A DNA stretch of 64,000 nucleotides from Dyadobacter sp. 50-39. GTDB taxonomy: Bacteria; Bacteroidota; Bacteroidia; Cytophagales; Spirosomataceae. Shown here one piece after another: positions 23,573 to 33,069 of the stretch (positions within the stretch are counted from its first letter, which is position 1; each line of letters starts with the position of its first letter). The stretch lies in contig MKSR01000017.1 of the NCBI GenBank assembly GCA_001898145.1, positions 62,001 through 126,000 on the forward strand, in the 5' to 3' direction. The position numbers and the translations under genes are program-made. The notes beneath the pieces were generated by a model, which was not told where the DNA came from, made no database searches, and saw only the letters and a list, made by a program, of their open reading frames with translations.

Positions 23573-24884
23573 AAGTGATCGCATTTACCTGGTAGCCACC
23601 CAGCGGTTTTGTCTGGGCTCTCTTCAGATCCAGCAGGAAGGCTGTTCTCGCCTTGCGCTCTGCCACAACCCGCGTATACAGCCGGTGGGCTTTCTGCGCC
23701 ACAAACGACCACGTGAAGTTCTTGTTGACGCGTTTCAATGCATTCCGGCAAAGCTCGCCGTACTTTTCGGGGCATGATATGCCCATCTTCACCGCCTCTG
23801 CCAGCGCAGCCGGGTTATGCGGTGGCACAAGGAAACCCGTTTCGCCATGCCGTACGGTGTACTTAATCCCGCCTACGTCGGAACCTATGACCGGCGTGCC
23901 GCACGCCATCGCTTCGAGCGGTGTAATGCCGAACGGCTCGTACCAGGGCGTTGAAATAAAGAAATCTGCCGCCTGATAATAGTATTTCAATTGCTTGCGG
24001 TTCCGGCGGCCAGTGAAGATCACTTGTTTTTCAACACCTTCCTCTCTCGCCAGCGCTCTTAGCCGCTTGAATTCGGGATCCCTGTCGAAATCGGGCTTTT
24101 CCTCCGAACCACCTACGACGAGCAGTTTGATATGGGGTATTTCTTTGAGATAATGCATGGCACGGATCACGTTGTCGACGCCCTTCCGGGGCACGATCCT
24201 GCCAAGTTGCAGCAGTACCACGTCATTTTTATTCAAACCCAGCCGCCGCCGAGCGCCTGCTTTGGATGCTGGACCGAATTCTTCCGAACTAAACCCGCAA
24301 GGGATAATGGTAATGCGCGTCGGATCGGCATGGTAATGTTCGATCAGGTCCTGCCTGTCCTGCGGGCATTCGGCAATAATGTAATCGGCATCCTCCACGA
24401 TCATCTGCTCGATATCGAGCCTCGAAGCCGGGAAGGCATCGTTTTCCTTTTGGTGGATCATCCGGATTTTGCCCAGAGCATGGAAGGTAATCACATAGGG
24501 AATGCCGAGCAGCTGCTTGATTTTGGACGCTACCAACCCCGACATAAAGAAATTGGCATGCACCAGCTCGTATTCCAGGTGCAGCCGGCGGATCAGTTTC
24601 GCCATGCTGAGCGTAAACTCGTCCATGAAGCCCAGCAACTGCTCTTTGGCCACCTCACGCGCAGGTCCCGCTTGCACGTGCACAACCCGGATACCCGGCA
24701 GCCATTCGACAATCTCGGGCAAGTCCTGATCATCTTTTCTCGTAAAAATGTCGATGTCGTACCCCAGCCTGGCGAGCGATTTGCAGATTTCGGCCACATA
24801 CACATTCTGGCCGCCGCTGTCGACGCCGCCCAGCACGGCTAGCGGCGACGCGTGCTCACTGATAAATGCTATTTTCCGTTTCAT
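23562..24884 (-). CDS. Glycosyltransferase family 4 (sucrose-phosphate-synthase-like)
   Basis: Start ATG 24884 (MKRKIAFISEHASPLAVLGGVDSGGQNVYVAE). The GGVDSGGQNVYV motif is that of sucrose synthase/SPS-like and MshA-like GT4 enzymes. The 440-residue protein also has HANFFMSG, VITFHALGKIR, LLQLGRIVPRKGVDNVIRA, and the donor-binding stretch STPWYEPFGITPLEAMACGTPVIGSDVGG with the EX7E glutamates. It transfers a sugar from a nucleotide donor in the cytoplasm. Its start overlaps the end of the next upstream GT4 gene by 29 bases. Confidence 0.93.
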   Translation of the reverse strand: MKRKIAFISEHASPLAVLGGVDSGGQNVYVAEICKSLARLGYDIDIFTRKDDQDLPEIVEWLPGIRVVHVQAGPAREVAKEQLLGFMDEFTLSMAKLIRRLHLEYELVHANFFMSGLVASKIKQLLGIPYVITFHALGKIRMIHQKENDAFPASRLDIEQMIVEDADYIIAECPQDRQDLIEHYHADPTRITIIPCGFSSEEFGPASKAGARRRLGLNKNDVVLLQLGRIVPRKGVDNVIRAMHYLKEIPHIKLLVVGGSEEKPDFDRDPEFKRLRALAREEGVEKQVIFTGRRNRKQLKYYYQAADFFISTPWYEPFGITPLEAMACGTPVIGSDVGGIKYTVRHGETGFLVPPHNPAALAEAVKMGISCPEKYGELCRNALKRVNKNFTWSFVAQKAHRLYTRVVAERKARTAFLLDLKRAQTKPLGGYQVNAITYAS

Positions 24885-25857
24885 GTCGATGAAGTTGAAT
24901 GGTTTCTGAAAAAGTTTGCTCCCAGTCGGAGGTAAATCTGCCAATGGCGAAACGGTCAAGCGCAATGCGGCGGGCATTTTCGCCCATGCGGCGGGCGAGT
25001 TGCGGGTCGTCGATCAGCCGGCGCATGCCTGCGATAAGCTTATCGGTGTTGGTATCGATCCAGCCCGATTCGCCGTCTTTGATCACCGTCACATACTCGG
25101 TCGTCGCCAGGGCCACGATCGGCATACCGGTCATCATGGCTTCGCAAACAGCCAGTCCGAAGCTGGTCGAGCGGATCGGGTTGAAAAAGAAGCGGTAGTG
25201 GCTGATGAATTCCGGCAATTGCGGGTTAAGCACCTCCCCCAGCCCGCCGGATTGTCCGGTACCCATGCCGATGAGGTCTATGGGGACGTGTTTCCGGATC
25301 TCGTCGAAAACGTCCCAGCCTGTAATGCGGCCCCGCTGCTGGATGTGGTTGATCACCACAATGCCCTTTGGAATGTCCCCTTTCCATTGCACGTCGGGGA
25401 TGCACACGCCATGCTCGATCACGCGGACATTCGGCAGGCCTCCATTATCCCACATCAGCTTGTTGAAATGCGTCACATGCACGAGCGTCACGGTCGGGTC
25501 GGTCATCACGTGCCGGGTATTGGTCGGGTGGCGTTCGGGGGTATTGTGCTCCACATACACCCTCGGCGAACGTTTCTGGTCGTCCGACAGGATATCATGC
25601 TGGTCGATCAGGAAGTTGCGATCGGACTGGAACAGGATGCAGTCGAACGCCATGTTGCGCACGTCGGCGGCAGGGACCTCGATCACATTCGGCCCGAAAG
25701 GAAAGGTTTTGCCGCGTCCGTAGTATCCCTCCGACCGCGCTTCATTTACAGGAATGTAGATGTCATAATCGCCTTTTGAAAGGTAGTACAGGTAGCTTCC
25801 ATGAATGTGCCATGTAAAGATTTTAAGCCGCGTTTTGGTATCGCTCGTGCCGCTCAT
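24856..25857 (-). CDS. Glycosyltransferase family 4
   Basis: Start ATG 25857 (MSGTSDTKTRLKIFTWHIHGSYLYYLSKGDYDIYIP). The protein of 333 residues has a GT-B layout: YVEHNTPERHPTNTRH, HVTHFNKLMWD, HGVCIPD, and the C-terminal RSTSFGLAVCEAMMTGMPIVALATTE donor site with its EX7E-like pattern. Family assignment is secure, acceptor unknown. It is first in the four-gene minus-strand operon and is divergent from the carbamoyltransferase gene at 26157, suggesting a shared control region. Confidence 0.92.
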   Translation of the reverse strand: MSGTSDTKTRLKIFTWHIHGSYLYYLSKGDYDIYIPVNEARSEGYYGRGKTFPFGPNVIEVPAADVRNMAFDCILFQSDRNFLIDQHDILSDDQKRSPRVYVEHNTPERHPTNTRHVMTDPTVTLVHVTHFNKLMWDNGGLPNVRVIEHGVCIPDVQWKGDIPKGIVVINHIQQRGRITGWDVFDEIRKHVPIDLIGMGTGQSGGLGEVLNPQLPEFISHYRFFFNPIRSTSFGLAVCEAMMTGMPIVALATTEYVTVIKDGESGWIDTNTDKLIAGMRRLIDDPQLARRMGENARRIALDRFAIGRFTSDWEQTFSETIQLHRHETENSIYQ

Positions 25858-26156
25858 GTTGGTTGAGTTTGAATGAAAACAGACGGCGCGCTGTAAAAAA
25901 CAGTGCCATTCCCCAGGAAGCGCTCTCCTGATCGCGAGGCATTTGGGAGGCCGGGGACGAAAGTATGAGAGAAGCGCTTCTAAACGCAACGTATAGCGCA
26001 TTGGGCGACCGGGTGCGGCTCAGGGAAGAACTTCCACAGGCATACACACCCCAATCCGGCCGATTCCGGCGTGAACTTGCGCATGCGGGCGGGAGGCATT
26101 ATCACTGGCATGGTACTTGTGTACCGCACGCCGCATTTCAAACTATACCATCGATT
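25858..26156. other. Divergent control region of glycan cluster
   Basis: About 300 bases between the two divergent operons of the sugar cluster. Reading frames here are open only by chance extension of the neighbouring genes. Promoters for both directions must lie here, but I see no clear TAnnTTTG box. Confidence 0.5.
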
Positions 26157-27866
26157 ATGTACATACTGGGAATCAATGCAGCGTTCCACGACAGCGCTGC
26201 GGCACTCGTCCAAGACGGCCGGCTGATCGCTGCGGCCGAAGAAGAGCGGTTTACACATATCAAGCACGGCAAACGCCCGATTCCCTTCACAACCTGGGAA
26301 ATGCCCTTCCATGCCATCGACTTTTGCCTGAAAACGGCCGGGATCACATTGAAAGATGTCGACCGCATTGCCTACTCATTCGATCCCGAGGGTGTTAGCG
26401 ACGCGTCGGTATATGAAGAAGAAGCCTATGACGATCTTCTGGCACCTTCGAAAGTGTACAACGGCTGGGATACCATTTTCCTCAATTACATCCGGAAAGC
26501 GCCCGAACAGCTGCGCGACGGGTATCCGCACCACCTGCAGAAACGCCTGGCCGGCGCAGGCGACCTTGCTCAGAAATGGGCCTTCGTCAACCACCATGTT
26601 TCCCACGCCGCCAGCGCATTCTTTCCTTCGCCCTTTACAGAGGCGGCCGTACTCACCATTGACGGACGCGGCGAAAAAGCAACTACCGGCTACTTCATGG
26701 GGAAAGGAAACACGTTGCGGCAGCTCGCGACGGTGGATATGCCGCATTCGCTGGGCATATTATATGAGAAAATCACCACCTATCTGGGCTTCCTGCATTC
26801 ATCGGATGAATACAAAGTAATGGCCCTGGCTTCCTACGGCAGGCCTGTTTATCTCGAAGATTTCCGCTCCGTGATCCATATTGGTGAAGATGGACAATAC
26901 ACCATCGACGACTTCGATCCTGAACAATGGTGGGGACCGGGCCGCAAGAAAGACGATCGTTTCGAGCAGCTGCACCACGATATCGCGCATTCGCTGCAAA
27001 AAGCATTGGAAGAAACGGTCCTGAAACTGGTTCAATGGCTGTACGACCAAACCGGCGCCGAAAACCTCTGTATGGCGGGAGGTGTGGCATTAAACTGCGT
27101 GATGAATGCGGTGATCCGCGACCAGGGACCTTTCAAAAATGTGTGGGTACAGCCTGCTGCGGGCGACGCGGGAACCGCATTGGGTGCCGCGCAATGGCTG
27201 GATGCAAAGCTTCACGCGGATGAAAACGGCCCCCGTTATACCGAACCGATGGAGCACGTGTACTGGGGTCCCGAGTACAGCGATGAGGAGATCGAGCAGT
27301 TCATGATCTGGGCCAAAACCCCTTACAAAAGGCTTTACAATGTGGCAAAAGAAACAGCCGCGATCCTGGCACAGGACAAAATCATCGCCTGGTACCAGGG
27401 CCGGATGGAGTTCGGGCCACGTTCGCTGGGGGCACGCTCCATTCTCGCCTCTCCGATCAACCCTGCAATGCAGGCACGGCTCAATGACATCAAAGATCGC
27501 GAGGATTTCCGCCCGGTTGCGCCGGTCGTACTGGAAGAAGATGCCCCCGGATGGTTTGAAAATGCCCGTGTTTCGCCTTTCATGCTATTTGTATATCCTG
27601 TCCAGAACGACAAAGCCGACCGCATCCCCGCCGTGCGGCACACCGACGGCACCGCGCGCGTGCAGACGGTCAATGCGCAGCAGCATCCGCTTTACCATGA
27701 GCTGATCAGCGAATTCAAGGCACTTACCGGCGTGCCGGTCCTGGTTAATACCTCGTTCAACACCCGTGGCGAACCGATCGTGTGCTCGCCGCGCGACGCG
27801 ATCGAATGCTTCTGGACGTCGCCTTTTGATGCACTAATTATCAACTCATTCATTTTAGAAAAATGA
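26157..27866 (+). CDS. Carbamoyltransferase (NodU/CmcH family)
   Basis: Start ATG 26157 (MYILGINAAFHDSAAALVQDGRLIAAAEEERF). The 569-residue enzyme has the N-terminal HSP70-actin-like carbamoyl-adenylate domain, with the NHHVSHAASAFFPSPF metal site, TIDGRGE and the LCMAGGVALNCVMNA nucleotide loop. The C-terminal transfer domain has MEFGPRSLGARSILASP and VLVNTSFNTRGEPIVCSP. The family moves carbamoyl from carbamoyl phosphate onto a hydroxyl of a sugar or natural product. Its stop overlaps the next start (ATGA), so it is coupled to the GT2 gene and probably decorates the same glycan. Confidence 0.95.
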   Translation: MYILGINAAFHDSAAALVQDGRLIAAAEEERFTHIKHGKRPIPFTTWEMPFHAIDFCLKTAGITLKDVDRIAYSFDPEGVSDASVYEEEAYDDLLAPSKVYNGWDTIFLNYIRKAPEQLRDGYPHHLQKRLAGAGDLAQKWAFVNHHVSHAASAFFPSPFTEAAVLTIDGRGEKATTGYFMGKGNTLRQLATVDMPHSLGILYEKITTYLGFLHSSDEYKVMALASYGRPVYLEDFRSVIHIGEDGQYTIDDFDPEQWWGPGRKKDDRFEQLHHDIAHSLQKALEETVLKLVQWLYDQTGAENLCMAGGVALNCVMNAVIRDQGPFKNVWVQPAAGDAGTALGAAQWLDAKLHADENGPRYTEPMEHVYWGPEYSDEEIEQFMIWAKTPYKRLYNVAKETAAILAQDKIIAWYQGRMEFGPRSLGARSILASPINPAMQARLNDIKDREDFRPVAPVVLEEDAPGWFENARVSPFMLFVYPVQNDKADRIPAVRHTDGTARVQTVNAQQHPLYHELISEFKALTGVPVLVNTSFNTRGEPIVCSPRDAIECFWTSPFDALIINSFILEK

Positions 27867-28849
27867 TAATACCAGTCAATATCAGCGTTGTTGTTCCCAC
27901 TTATAAGCGTCCGGCATTGCTCAAAAAGTGCCTGGACGCCCTTCGGGAGCAAACTTACTGGCGTACATTCTACGAGGTTATCGTGGTGGCCGACGGTCCC
28001 GATCCTGAAACCGAGGCCGTCGTCAACCGCTTCCTGCACGAGAAGCCCGACTGCGCCGTTTCCTTCCACCATTTACCTGCTAAAAAAGGCCCGGCGGCGG
28101 CGCGTAATTACGGTTGGGAACAAAGCAGTGGCGAGTTGATCGTCTTTACCGACGACGACTGCATTCCCGACCCTTGCTGGCTCGAAGCGTTTGCTGCGCG
28201 CTATCAGGCATTGGCCCGGGGCCTGGTTGCCTTCACGGGGAAAGTGGTGGTACCCATTTCAGAGAGACCGACCGACTATGAAAAGAACGTTGCCCACCTT
28301 GCCACCGCGGCTTTTATTACCGCCAACTGTGCATGTTCACGCGCTGCGCTGAAAATGACCGGCGGCTTCGACGAAGAATTTCCCATCGCCTGGCGGGAAG
28401 ATTCTGACCTGGAATTCAAATTACTGGAAGGGAACATTCCGATCATCCACGTGCCGGAAGCTGCCATATGTCACCCCGTTCGCGAGGCCGGCTGGGGAGT
28501 AAGCCTGGCCGAGCAGCGCAAGAGCATGTTCAATGCATTGTTATTTAAAAAACACCCGCTGTTCTACCGGTCGAAAATTGCTGCCGGTCCCGTCTGGACG
28601 TACTATATCATCATTTTGGCGTCCATAGCAGTCGTTTTTGGATTAATAGCAAATATGCCCCTTATCACTGCCTCAGCATTGGCTGTGTGGGCCATTGCGA
28701 TCGCGTCCTTTATCGTCAAGCGGCTGAAAGGAACGTCGGACTCCCTGTCGCACCGCATGGAAATGATTTTCACGTCTCTGATTATCCCGTACATTTCTGT
28801 TTACTGGACGCTTCGCGGAGCGCTCCGCTATAAAGTATTTTTCTTATGA
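27863..28849 (+). CDS. Glycosyltransferase family 2 with C-terminal membrane helices
   Basis: A 328-residue GT-A enzyme: ISVVVPTYKRPALLKKCLDAL at the N terminus, KKGPAAARNYGW, VFTDDDCIPDPCWL with the metal-binding DDD, and GGFDEEFPIAWREDSDLEFKLLEG with the catalytic ED. The last 90 residues contain two or three hydrophobic helices (about 248-290 and 305-325), so it is held at the inner membrane. Both ends overlap their neighbours by four bases (ATGA), so three genes are translationally coupled. Confidence 0.94.
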   Translation: MIIPVNISVVVPTYKRPALLKKCLDALREQTYWRTFYEVIVVADGPDPETEAVVNRFLHEKPDCAVSFHHLPAKKGPAAARNYGWEQSSGELIVFTDDDCIPDPCWLEAFAARYQALARGLVAFTGKVVVPISERPTDYEKNVAHLATAAFITANCACSRAALKMTGGFDEEFPIAWREDSDLEFKLLEGNIPIIHVPEAAICHPVREAGWGVSLAEQRKSMFNALLFKKHPLFYRSKIAAGPVWTYYIIILASIAVVFGLIANMPLITASALAVWAIAIASFIVKRLKGTSDSLSHRMEMIFTSLIIPYISVYWTLRGALRYKVFFL

Positions 28850-29850
28850 AATTTCCAGCCGAAACTACCCGCAAAATAGCCGTATTCCGGGCATTGCAGC
28901 TAGGCGATATGCTTTGCGCCGTCCCTGCCTTCCGTGCGTTGCGGAATGCCTATCCGAACGCCGAAATCGTATTATGGGGCCTGCCCTGGGCCAAATCCTT
29001 TACCGAACGGTTCGGCGATTATTTCAATGGCTTCATTCATTTTCCAGGTTACCCCGCCTTGCCGGAGCAGCCTTTCGACCAGCTGGCGTGGCAAAAGTTT
29101 GTGAACCAGGTGCGGCAAGAAGAATTCGACCTGATCCTCCAAATGCAGGGAAACGGAAGTGTGGTAAACGAAATGCTGCGCGATCTGGACGCAGGCGACG
29201 TGGCTGGATTTCATACCAAAGGAAATGAAGGCAACCCACAACACTTCCTCGAATACCCGGAAGGCATTTCGGAGATTCACCGACACCTCCGGCTCATGGA
29301 GCATCTGAGCATCCCCGCCTACAACGACAAGCTCGAACTCCCCGTACATGACGAAGAAAGAAGGCATTTTCAAGAAAAATTCCCGCTGCTCACGCACGAT
29401 CGCTACGTATGCATACACCCCGGCTCGCGCGGGGCATGGCGACAATGGCCGCCTTCGCATTTTGCATGCCTCGCCGATCATTGTGCGGGACTGGGTTACC
29501 AGGTAGTGGTGACAGGTACCGCAGCGGAGGCTCCGATCGCCCGCGAGGTGATCGACCGGATGGACTATCCGGCATTAGACCTCACCGGCCAAACGGGCCT
29601 GGGAGAAATAACCCAGCTTATCAGGGAGGCTGACCTGCTCATCAGCAATTGTACAGGGGTTTCGCACATTGCTGCGGCCACAGAAACACCCAGCGTCGTC
29701 ATCAGCATGGATGGCGAGCCGGAACGCTGGGGGCCGTTGAATACACAACTTCATAAAACGATCGACTGGACCCGCAGTAACAACTATGACGATGTCGTGG
29801 CCGGGATGGAAGCCCTTCTATCAGAACGACACCAATTCGCCGGGCCGTAA
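28846..29850 (+). CDS. Glycosyltransferase family 9
   Basis: A 334-residue GT-B enzyme of the heptosyltransferase family. The N terminus has IAVFRALQLGDMLCAVPAFRALRNAYP. The C-terminal half has VCIHPGSRGAWRQWPPSHFACLADH and LLISNCTGVSHIAAATETPSVVISMDGEPERW. It resembles the GT9 at 21916 in motifs but is clearly a different protein. It ends the plus-strand operon of the sugar cluster, nine bases before the converging gene stop. Confidence 0.93.
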   Translation: MKFPAETTRKIAVFRALQLGDMLCAVPAFRALRNAYPNAEIVLWGLPWAKSFTERFGDYFNGFIHFPGYPALPEQPFDQLAWQKFVNQVRQEEFDLILQMQGNGSVVNEMLRDLDAGDVAGFHTKGNEGNPQHFLEYPEGISEIHRHLRLMEHLSIPAYNDKLELPVHDEERRHFQEKFPLLTHDRYVCIHPGSRGAWRQWPPSHFACLADHCAGLGYQVVVTGTAAEAPIAREVIDRMDYPALDLTGQTGLGEITQLIREADLLISNCTGVSHIAAATETPSVVISMDGEPERWGPLNTQLHKTIDWTRSNNYDDVVAGMEALLSERHQFAGP

Positions 29851-29858
29851 TCTCTGAA

Positions 29859-30467
29859 TCACTTCAGGAGGCCGTCGACCAGGGCCTGCCATTGTATTTT
29901 GGAAAAAACTTTTTCACCTACCAGCCCTGTAATGGCATTTCTGATTTTATCGATCAGCGAGTCCGCCTCGGTGTTGGGATTGATATTGCGGTCGTAAATG
30001 GCCGCCGTAACACGATCATGCTCTCTTGTCACGGTAAACGTGCTGGTCGATCCCTCATCGTAAAAATGGGTGGGCTCCTCTTTGCCCGACCCGGGTGCAG
30101 CCACCGGGCGGACCCTCAAAGCGGTGCTTTGCATTTCATTGGAATCAACCCTTTTTATCTCCTCAATCGTTACCCAGTCGTATCCTCTGCCCGATTCCGA
30201 GCCAGGCCCGGGAATGTCGATCTTGATGAGTAACCCCTGTGACGCCGTACCTTCAACAGGATTTCCGGCCTGGTCGGTCAAAATAAAACGAGCCAACGCC
30301 TCACCTGCCAGGCCATGCCACTGGCTGACATCCAGCAGTCGGCTCTCTGCCTGATGAAAGAAGGCCTTGGCAGCGATTACATTTTCTAATGTACGGCTTG
30401 CTTCTGCCGTAACTGAGTCGCCGCGCTCCTGTCCGGGCACGGCGCCCGTGTAATTTTTATCTTTCAT
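29859..30467 (-). CDS. Hypothetical protein
   Basis: A 202-residue protein with no signal peptide, membrane helix or family I recognise. It is polar and mixed alpha/beta, with SQWHGLAGEALARFILTDQAGNPVEG, a WVTIEEIKRVDSNEMQSTALRVRP strand region and a THFYDEGSTSTFTVTREHDRVTAAIYDRN beta segment, then a C-terminal helix. Codon use matches the GC-rich core. It precedes the oxidoreductase end by 14 bases on the same strand, so the two may be co-transcribed. Confidence 0.72.
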   Translation of the reverse strand: MKDKNYTGAVPGQERGDSVTAEASRTLENVIAAKAFFHQAESRLLDVSQWHGLAGEALARFILTDQAGNPVEGTASQGLLIKIDIPGPGSESGRGYDWVTIEEIKRVDSNEMQSTALRVRPVAAPGSGKEEPTHFYDEGSTSTFTVTREHDRVTAAIYDRNINPNTEADSLIDKIRNAITGLVGEKVFSKIQWQALVDGLLK

Positions 30468-30481
30468 AATGCTACGATAAT

Positions 30482-31516
30482 TTAAAATTCGGGAAGACCG
30501 CCAAACTCTTCCAAATGTAATGCCACACGCTCGCCCGACTTCGCCGCGGCATAAATCGCCTCGGCGATCTTCATATCGCGGATACCCATTTCGATCGGTA
30601 CGCGCGTTTCACCATCGGTCATAATACAATGCGCAAAATCATCCATCTGCAACGCCTGTTGATTGACGGGTTTTAGATCCATACTCCCGCTGGACGTGCG
30701 GCCAGTCAGCCCTCCGTATTCGTAGCCGGGGTTTAGTTCAAACCATCCCTCGGTACCCTCGGCACGCATCAGGTTCTGGTTTTTGGAATAACTCGTTTCG
30801 CACTGAGCCGTAGCGCCGTCCTCAAAAAACATGGTCCAGATCAGCCCCTCCTCCACTTCCTTGAAAAGCCCGGGGTTGGTAACCGGAGCAAAGCGCGCCT
30901 CCACCGCTACCGGCAGCTTGCCTTTGATATAAAGCGCCGCCTGAATGCAGTAAATGCCGTTGTTGAGCAAGGGTCCGCCGCCAGCCCTTTCCCGGTCGAT
31001 GCGCCAGGGGCTTTCGGTACCGATATCCATGCTGTCGAGCAGTTCCATTTTCCTCACCGGACCAAAGACTTCGTCTTGTCCGAGCCGCATCATCTCCCGG
31101 TTGAACGGGTCGAAATGCAGCCTGTACCCCATCGAGAACCGCACCTGCGCTTCTGAAACGGCTTCCCGGATGCGATAGCATTCCTCCACATTCATCGCCA
31201 GCGGCTTTTCGCAGATAATGTGCTTCCCGGCCCGCGCAGCGCGGATGCAGTATTCGGCATGCATGGCATTGGGAAGAACGATGTACACAATGTCGATGTC
31301 GGGATTGTCGGCTATCCGGTCGAAATCGTCATATCCGTAGAGACTGTCTTCTTTCAACCCGCATTCCTGCTTCCATTTTTGTTTCTTTTCGTCATCACTG
31401 CTCACCAGTCCTGCCAGCTGGCAGTGCTTCGTGAGCCGCAAGGCCGGGATCAGCTGCTCTGTAGCATACTTGCCGAGTCCTGCCAGGGCTATGCCCAACT
31501 TTGTTTTAGTCTCCAT
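30482..31516 (-). CDS. Gfo/Idh/MocA-family oxidoreductase
   Basis: Start ATG 31516 (METKTKLGIALAGLGKYATEQLIPALRLTKHC). The 344-residue enzyme has the NAD(P)-binding GLGKYATEQLIPA turn, VYIVLPNAMHAEYCIRAARAGKHIICEKPLAMN with the catalytic EKP lysine, and a C-terminal substrate domain (FNREMMRL, DIGTESPWRIDRERAGGGPLLNNGIYC). Members oxidise or reduce sugars and sugar acids. The substrate cannot be read from sequence. It may act on glycan-derived sugar because of nearby sugar genes, but that is weak. Confidence 0.93.
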   Translation of the reverse strand: METKTKLGIALAGLGKYATEQLIPALRLTKHCQLAGLVSSDDEKKQKWKQECGLKEDSLYGYDDFDRIADNPDIDIVYIVLPNAMHAEYCIRAARAGKHIICEKPLAMNVEECYRIREAVSEAQVRFSMGYRLHFDPFNREMMRLGQDEVFGPVRKMELLDSMDIGTESPWRIDRERAGGGPLLNNGIYCIQAALYIKGKLPVAVEARFAPVTNPGLFKEVEEGLIWTMFFEDGATAQCETSYSKNQNLMRAEGTEGWFELNPGYEYGGLTGRTSSGSMDLKPVNQQALQMDDFAHCIMTDGETRVPIEMGIRDMKIAEAIYAAAKSGERVALHLEEFGGLPEF

Positions 31517-31717
31517 TTCGGGTCCTGTTTGATGATGATACGAATGTTGAGTATTTCCAAAAAACGCCGATCCGGAAAAAGAAACATGCCACAGGGCACC
31601 GTACCCCATACCGGCCGTTTCTTGTAGAAAAATCTCAACTAGGGCCTGTAAATGCCGCTGGTGCGGTTTTTTCGTGCGCACAGCTCAATCAATCTTCATC
31701 CAAACCACCAATAATCT

Positions 31718-32155
31718 ATGAAACCGGAAATCAGAAACATACTGGGCGGAATAACCGGGGCAGTTGTGCTCAACCTGGTCCACGAAGTTGCCAAACGTGT
31801 GTCGCACAAAGCACCGCGGGTGGACTTGCTCGGCGAAGAGGCTGTTACCAAAACGGTCGAAGCACTGGGCGTTGAAGCTCCAACCGGCGATGCCCTCACC
31901 GCCTCAACATTCGTAGCCGACCTGGCCAGCAATGCGGGTTACTATGCCATGATCGGGAAAGGCGACAACGACACCATCCTGCTGCGCGGTGCAGGCTACG
32001 GGCTGATGGCCGGCCTCGGCGCCATCGGGCTGGCAAAGCCGCTCGGCCTCAATGAAAGCACCGTAGCCCGGACCGGCGAAACCAAGCTGCTTACCGTCAC
32101 CTGGTATTTGCTAGGCGGACTGGCAGCGGCCATGGCGATCAGGAGTCTCCGGTAG
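31718..32155 (+). CDS. Hypothetical membrane-associated protein
   Basis: A 145-residue protein with a hydrophobic N-terminal helix (ILGGITGAVVLNLVHEVA), a glycine-rich middle (AGYGLMAGLGAIGLAKPLGL) and a C-terminal helix (TWYLLGGLAAAMAIRSL). No family recognised. It starts the plus-strand pair with an SDR gene 60 bases downstream. Similar small proteins accompany stress genes in this phylum. Confidence 0.75.
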   Translation: MKPEIRNILGGITGAVVLNLVHEVAKRVSHKAPRVDLLGEEAVTKTVEALGVEAPTGDALTASTFVADLASNAGYYAMIGKGDNDTILLRGAGYGLMAGLGAIGLAKPLGLNESTVARTGETKLLTVTWYLLGGLAAAMAIRSLR

Positions 32156-32215
32156 AGTGCCCAGGCACAGTTTTTACCGGGGTTGACGCCTTTCAAAAAA
32201 CTAAAAACCATTCAC

Positions 32216-33016
32216 ATGGAAAATAGCGGAAAATATGCCCTCATTACCGGGGCTACAAGCGGCATTGGCCTCGAACTGGCCAAACTGTTCGCCAAAGACG
32301 GCTTCAACCTGATCATCACCGCACGGGATGTGGCCGAACTGGACGCAACCAGCACGCTATTGCGTGCGGAAGGTGTGGAAGTGTGGCCCATTGCCAAGGA
32401 CTTGTTCGACCGCGAGCAGGCTTTCGGCCTTTATGCGGATATCAAGCAAAAAGGAATTGAAGTAGAGATACTGGTAAACAATGCAGGCCAGGGTGTGTAC
32501 GGGCAATTCGATCAGACGGACATCGACCGAGAGCTGAGGATTATCGACCTCAATATTGCGTCGCTGGTCGTCCTTACTAAATGCTTCCTGACCGATATGG
32601 TGAGCCGAGGCTCGGGGCGCATTCTCAACCTGGCATCGATTGCCAGCAAGTTGCCCGGTCCGTGGCAGGCGGTTTATCATGGTACGAAGGCATTCGTGCT
32701 TTCGTTCAGCGAAGCCGTACGGGAGGAAACCAAAGACACCGGCGTCACCATCACCGCATTGATGCCGGGCGTCACCGATACGGATTTCTTCAACAAAGCT
32801 GATATGCAGGATAGCAAAGCGGTACAGGACGAGGACGACATGGCCGATCCGGCGGAAGTTGCACGCGACGGATACGATGCCCTGATGTCGGGAAAAGACA
32901 AGGTAGTCTCCGGCCTGAAAAACAAAGTACAGGTGGCCATGAGTGCCATCATCCCTGATAGCGCAGTAGCCCATCAGATGAACGAGCAGCAAAAGCCGGT
33001 TCACGATAATTCTTAA
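32216..33016 (+). CDS. SDR-family oxidoreductase
   Basis: Start ATG 32216 (MENSGKYALITGATSGIGLELAKLF). The 266-residue classical short-chain dehydrogenase has the GATSGIG cofactor loop (9-15 region), NNAGQG, an IASKL stretch with catalytic Ser, and YHGTK with Tyr/Lys. The tail contains an acidic segment (QDEDDMADPAEVARDGYDALMSGKDKVVSG) typical of the YqjQ/DltE-like subgroup. NAD(P)-dependent reduction of an unknown carbonyl. It is followed by a strong terminator. Confidence 0.92.
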   Translation: MENSGKYALITGATSGIGLELAKLFAKDGFNLIITARDVAELDATSTLLRAEGVEVWPIAKDLFDREQAFGLYADIKQKGIEVEILVNNAGQGVYGQFDQTDIDRELRIIDLNIASLVVLTKCFLTDMVSRGSGRILNLASIASKLPGPWQAVYHGTKAFVLSFSEAVREETKDTGVTITALMPGVTDTDFFNKADMQDSKAVQDEDDMADPAEVARDGYDALMSGKDKVVSGLKNKVQVAMSAIIPDSAVAHQMNEQQKPVHDNS

Positions 33017-33042
33017 CCAAGACTAAGTCCGATAATGTTGCC

Positions 33043-33068
33043 AAAACCGGGGCGCTGGCCCCGGTTTT
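33043..33068. terminator. Terminator between converging SDR genes
   Basis: A ten-base perfect stem, AAAACCGGGG (33043-33052) with CCCCGGTTTT (33059-33068), between an SDR stop at 33016 and a converging SDR stop at 33070. The A/T ends allow termination in both directions. Confidence 0.88.
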
Positions 33069-33069
33069 C

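Noticed and set aside
24132-25779. Long plus-strand frames across the GT4 genes
   Set aside because: They are antisense shadows of GC-rich glycosyltransferase genes, whose motifs are clear on the minus strand.
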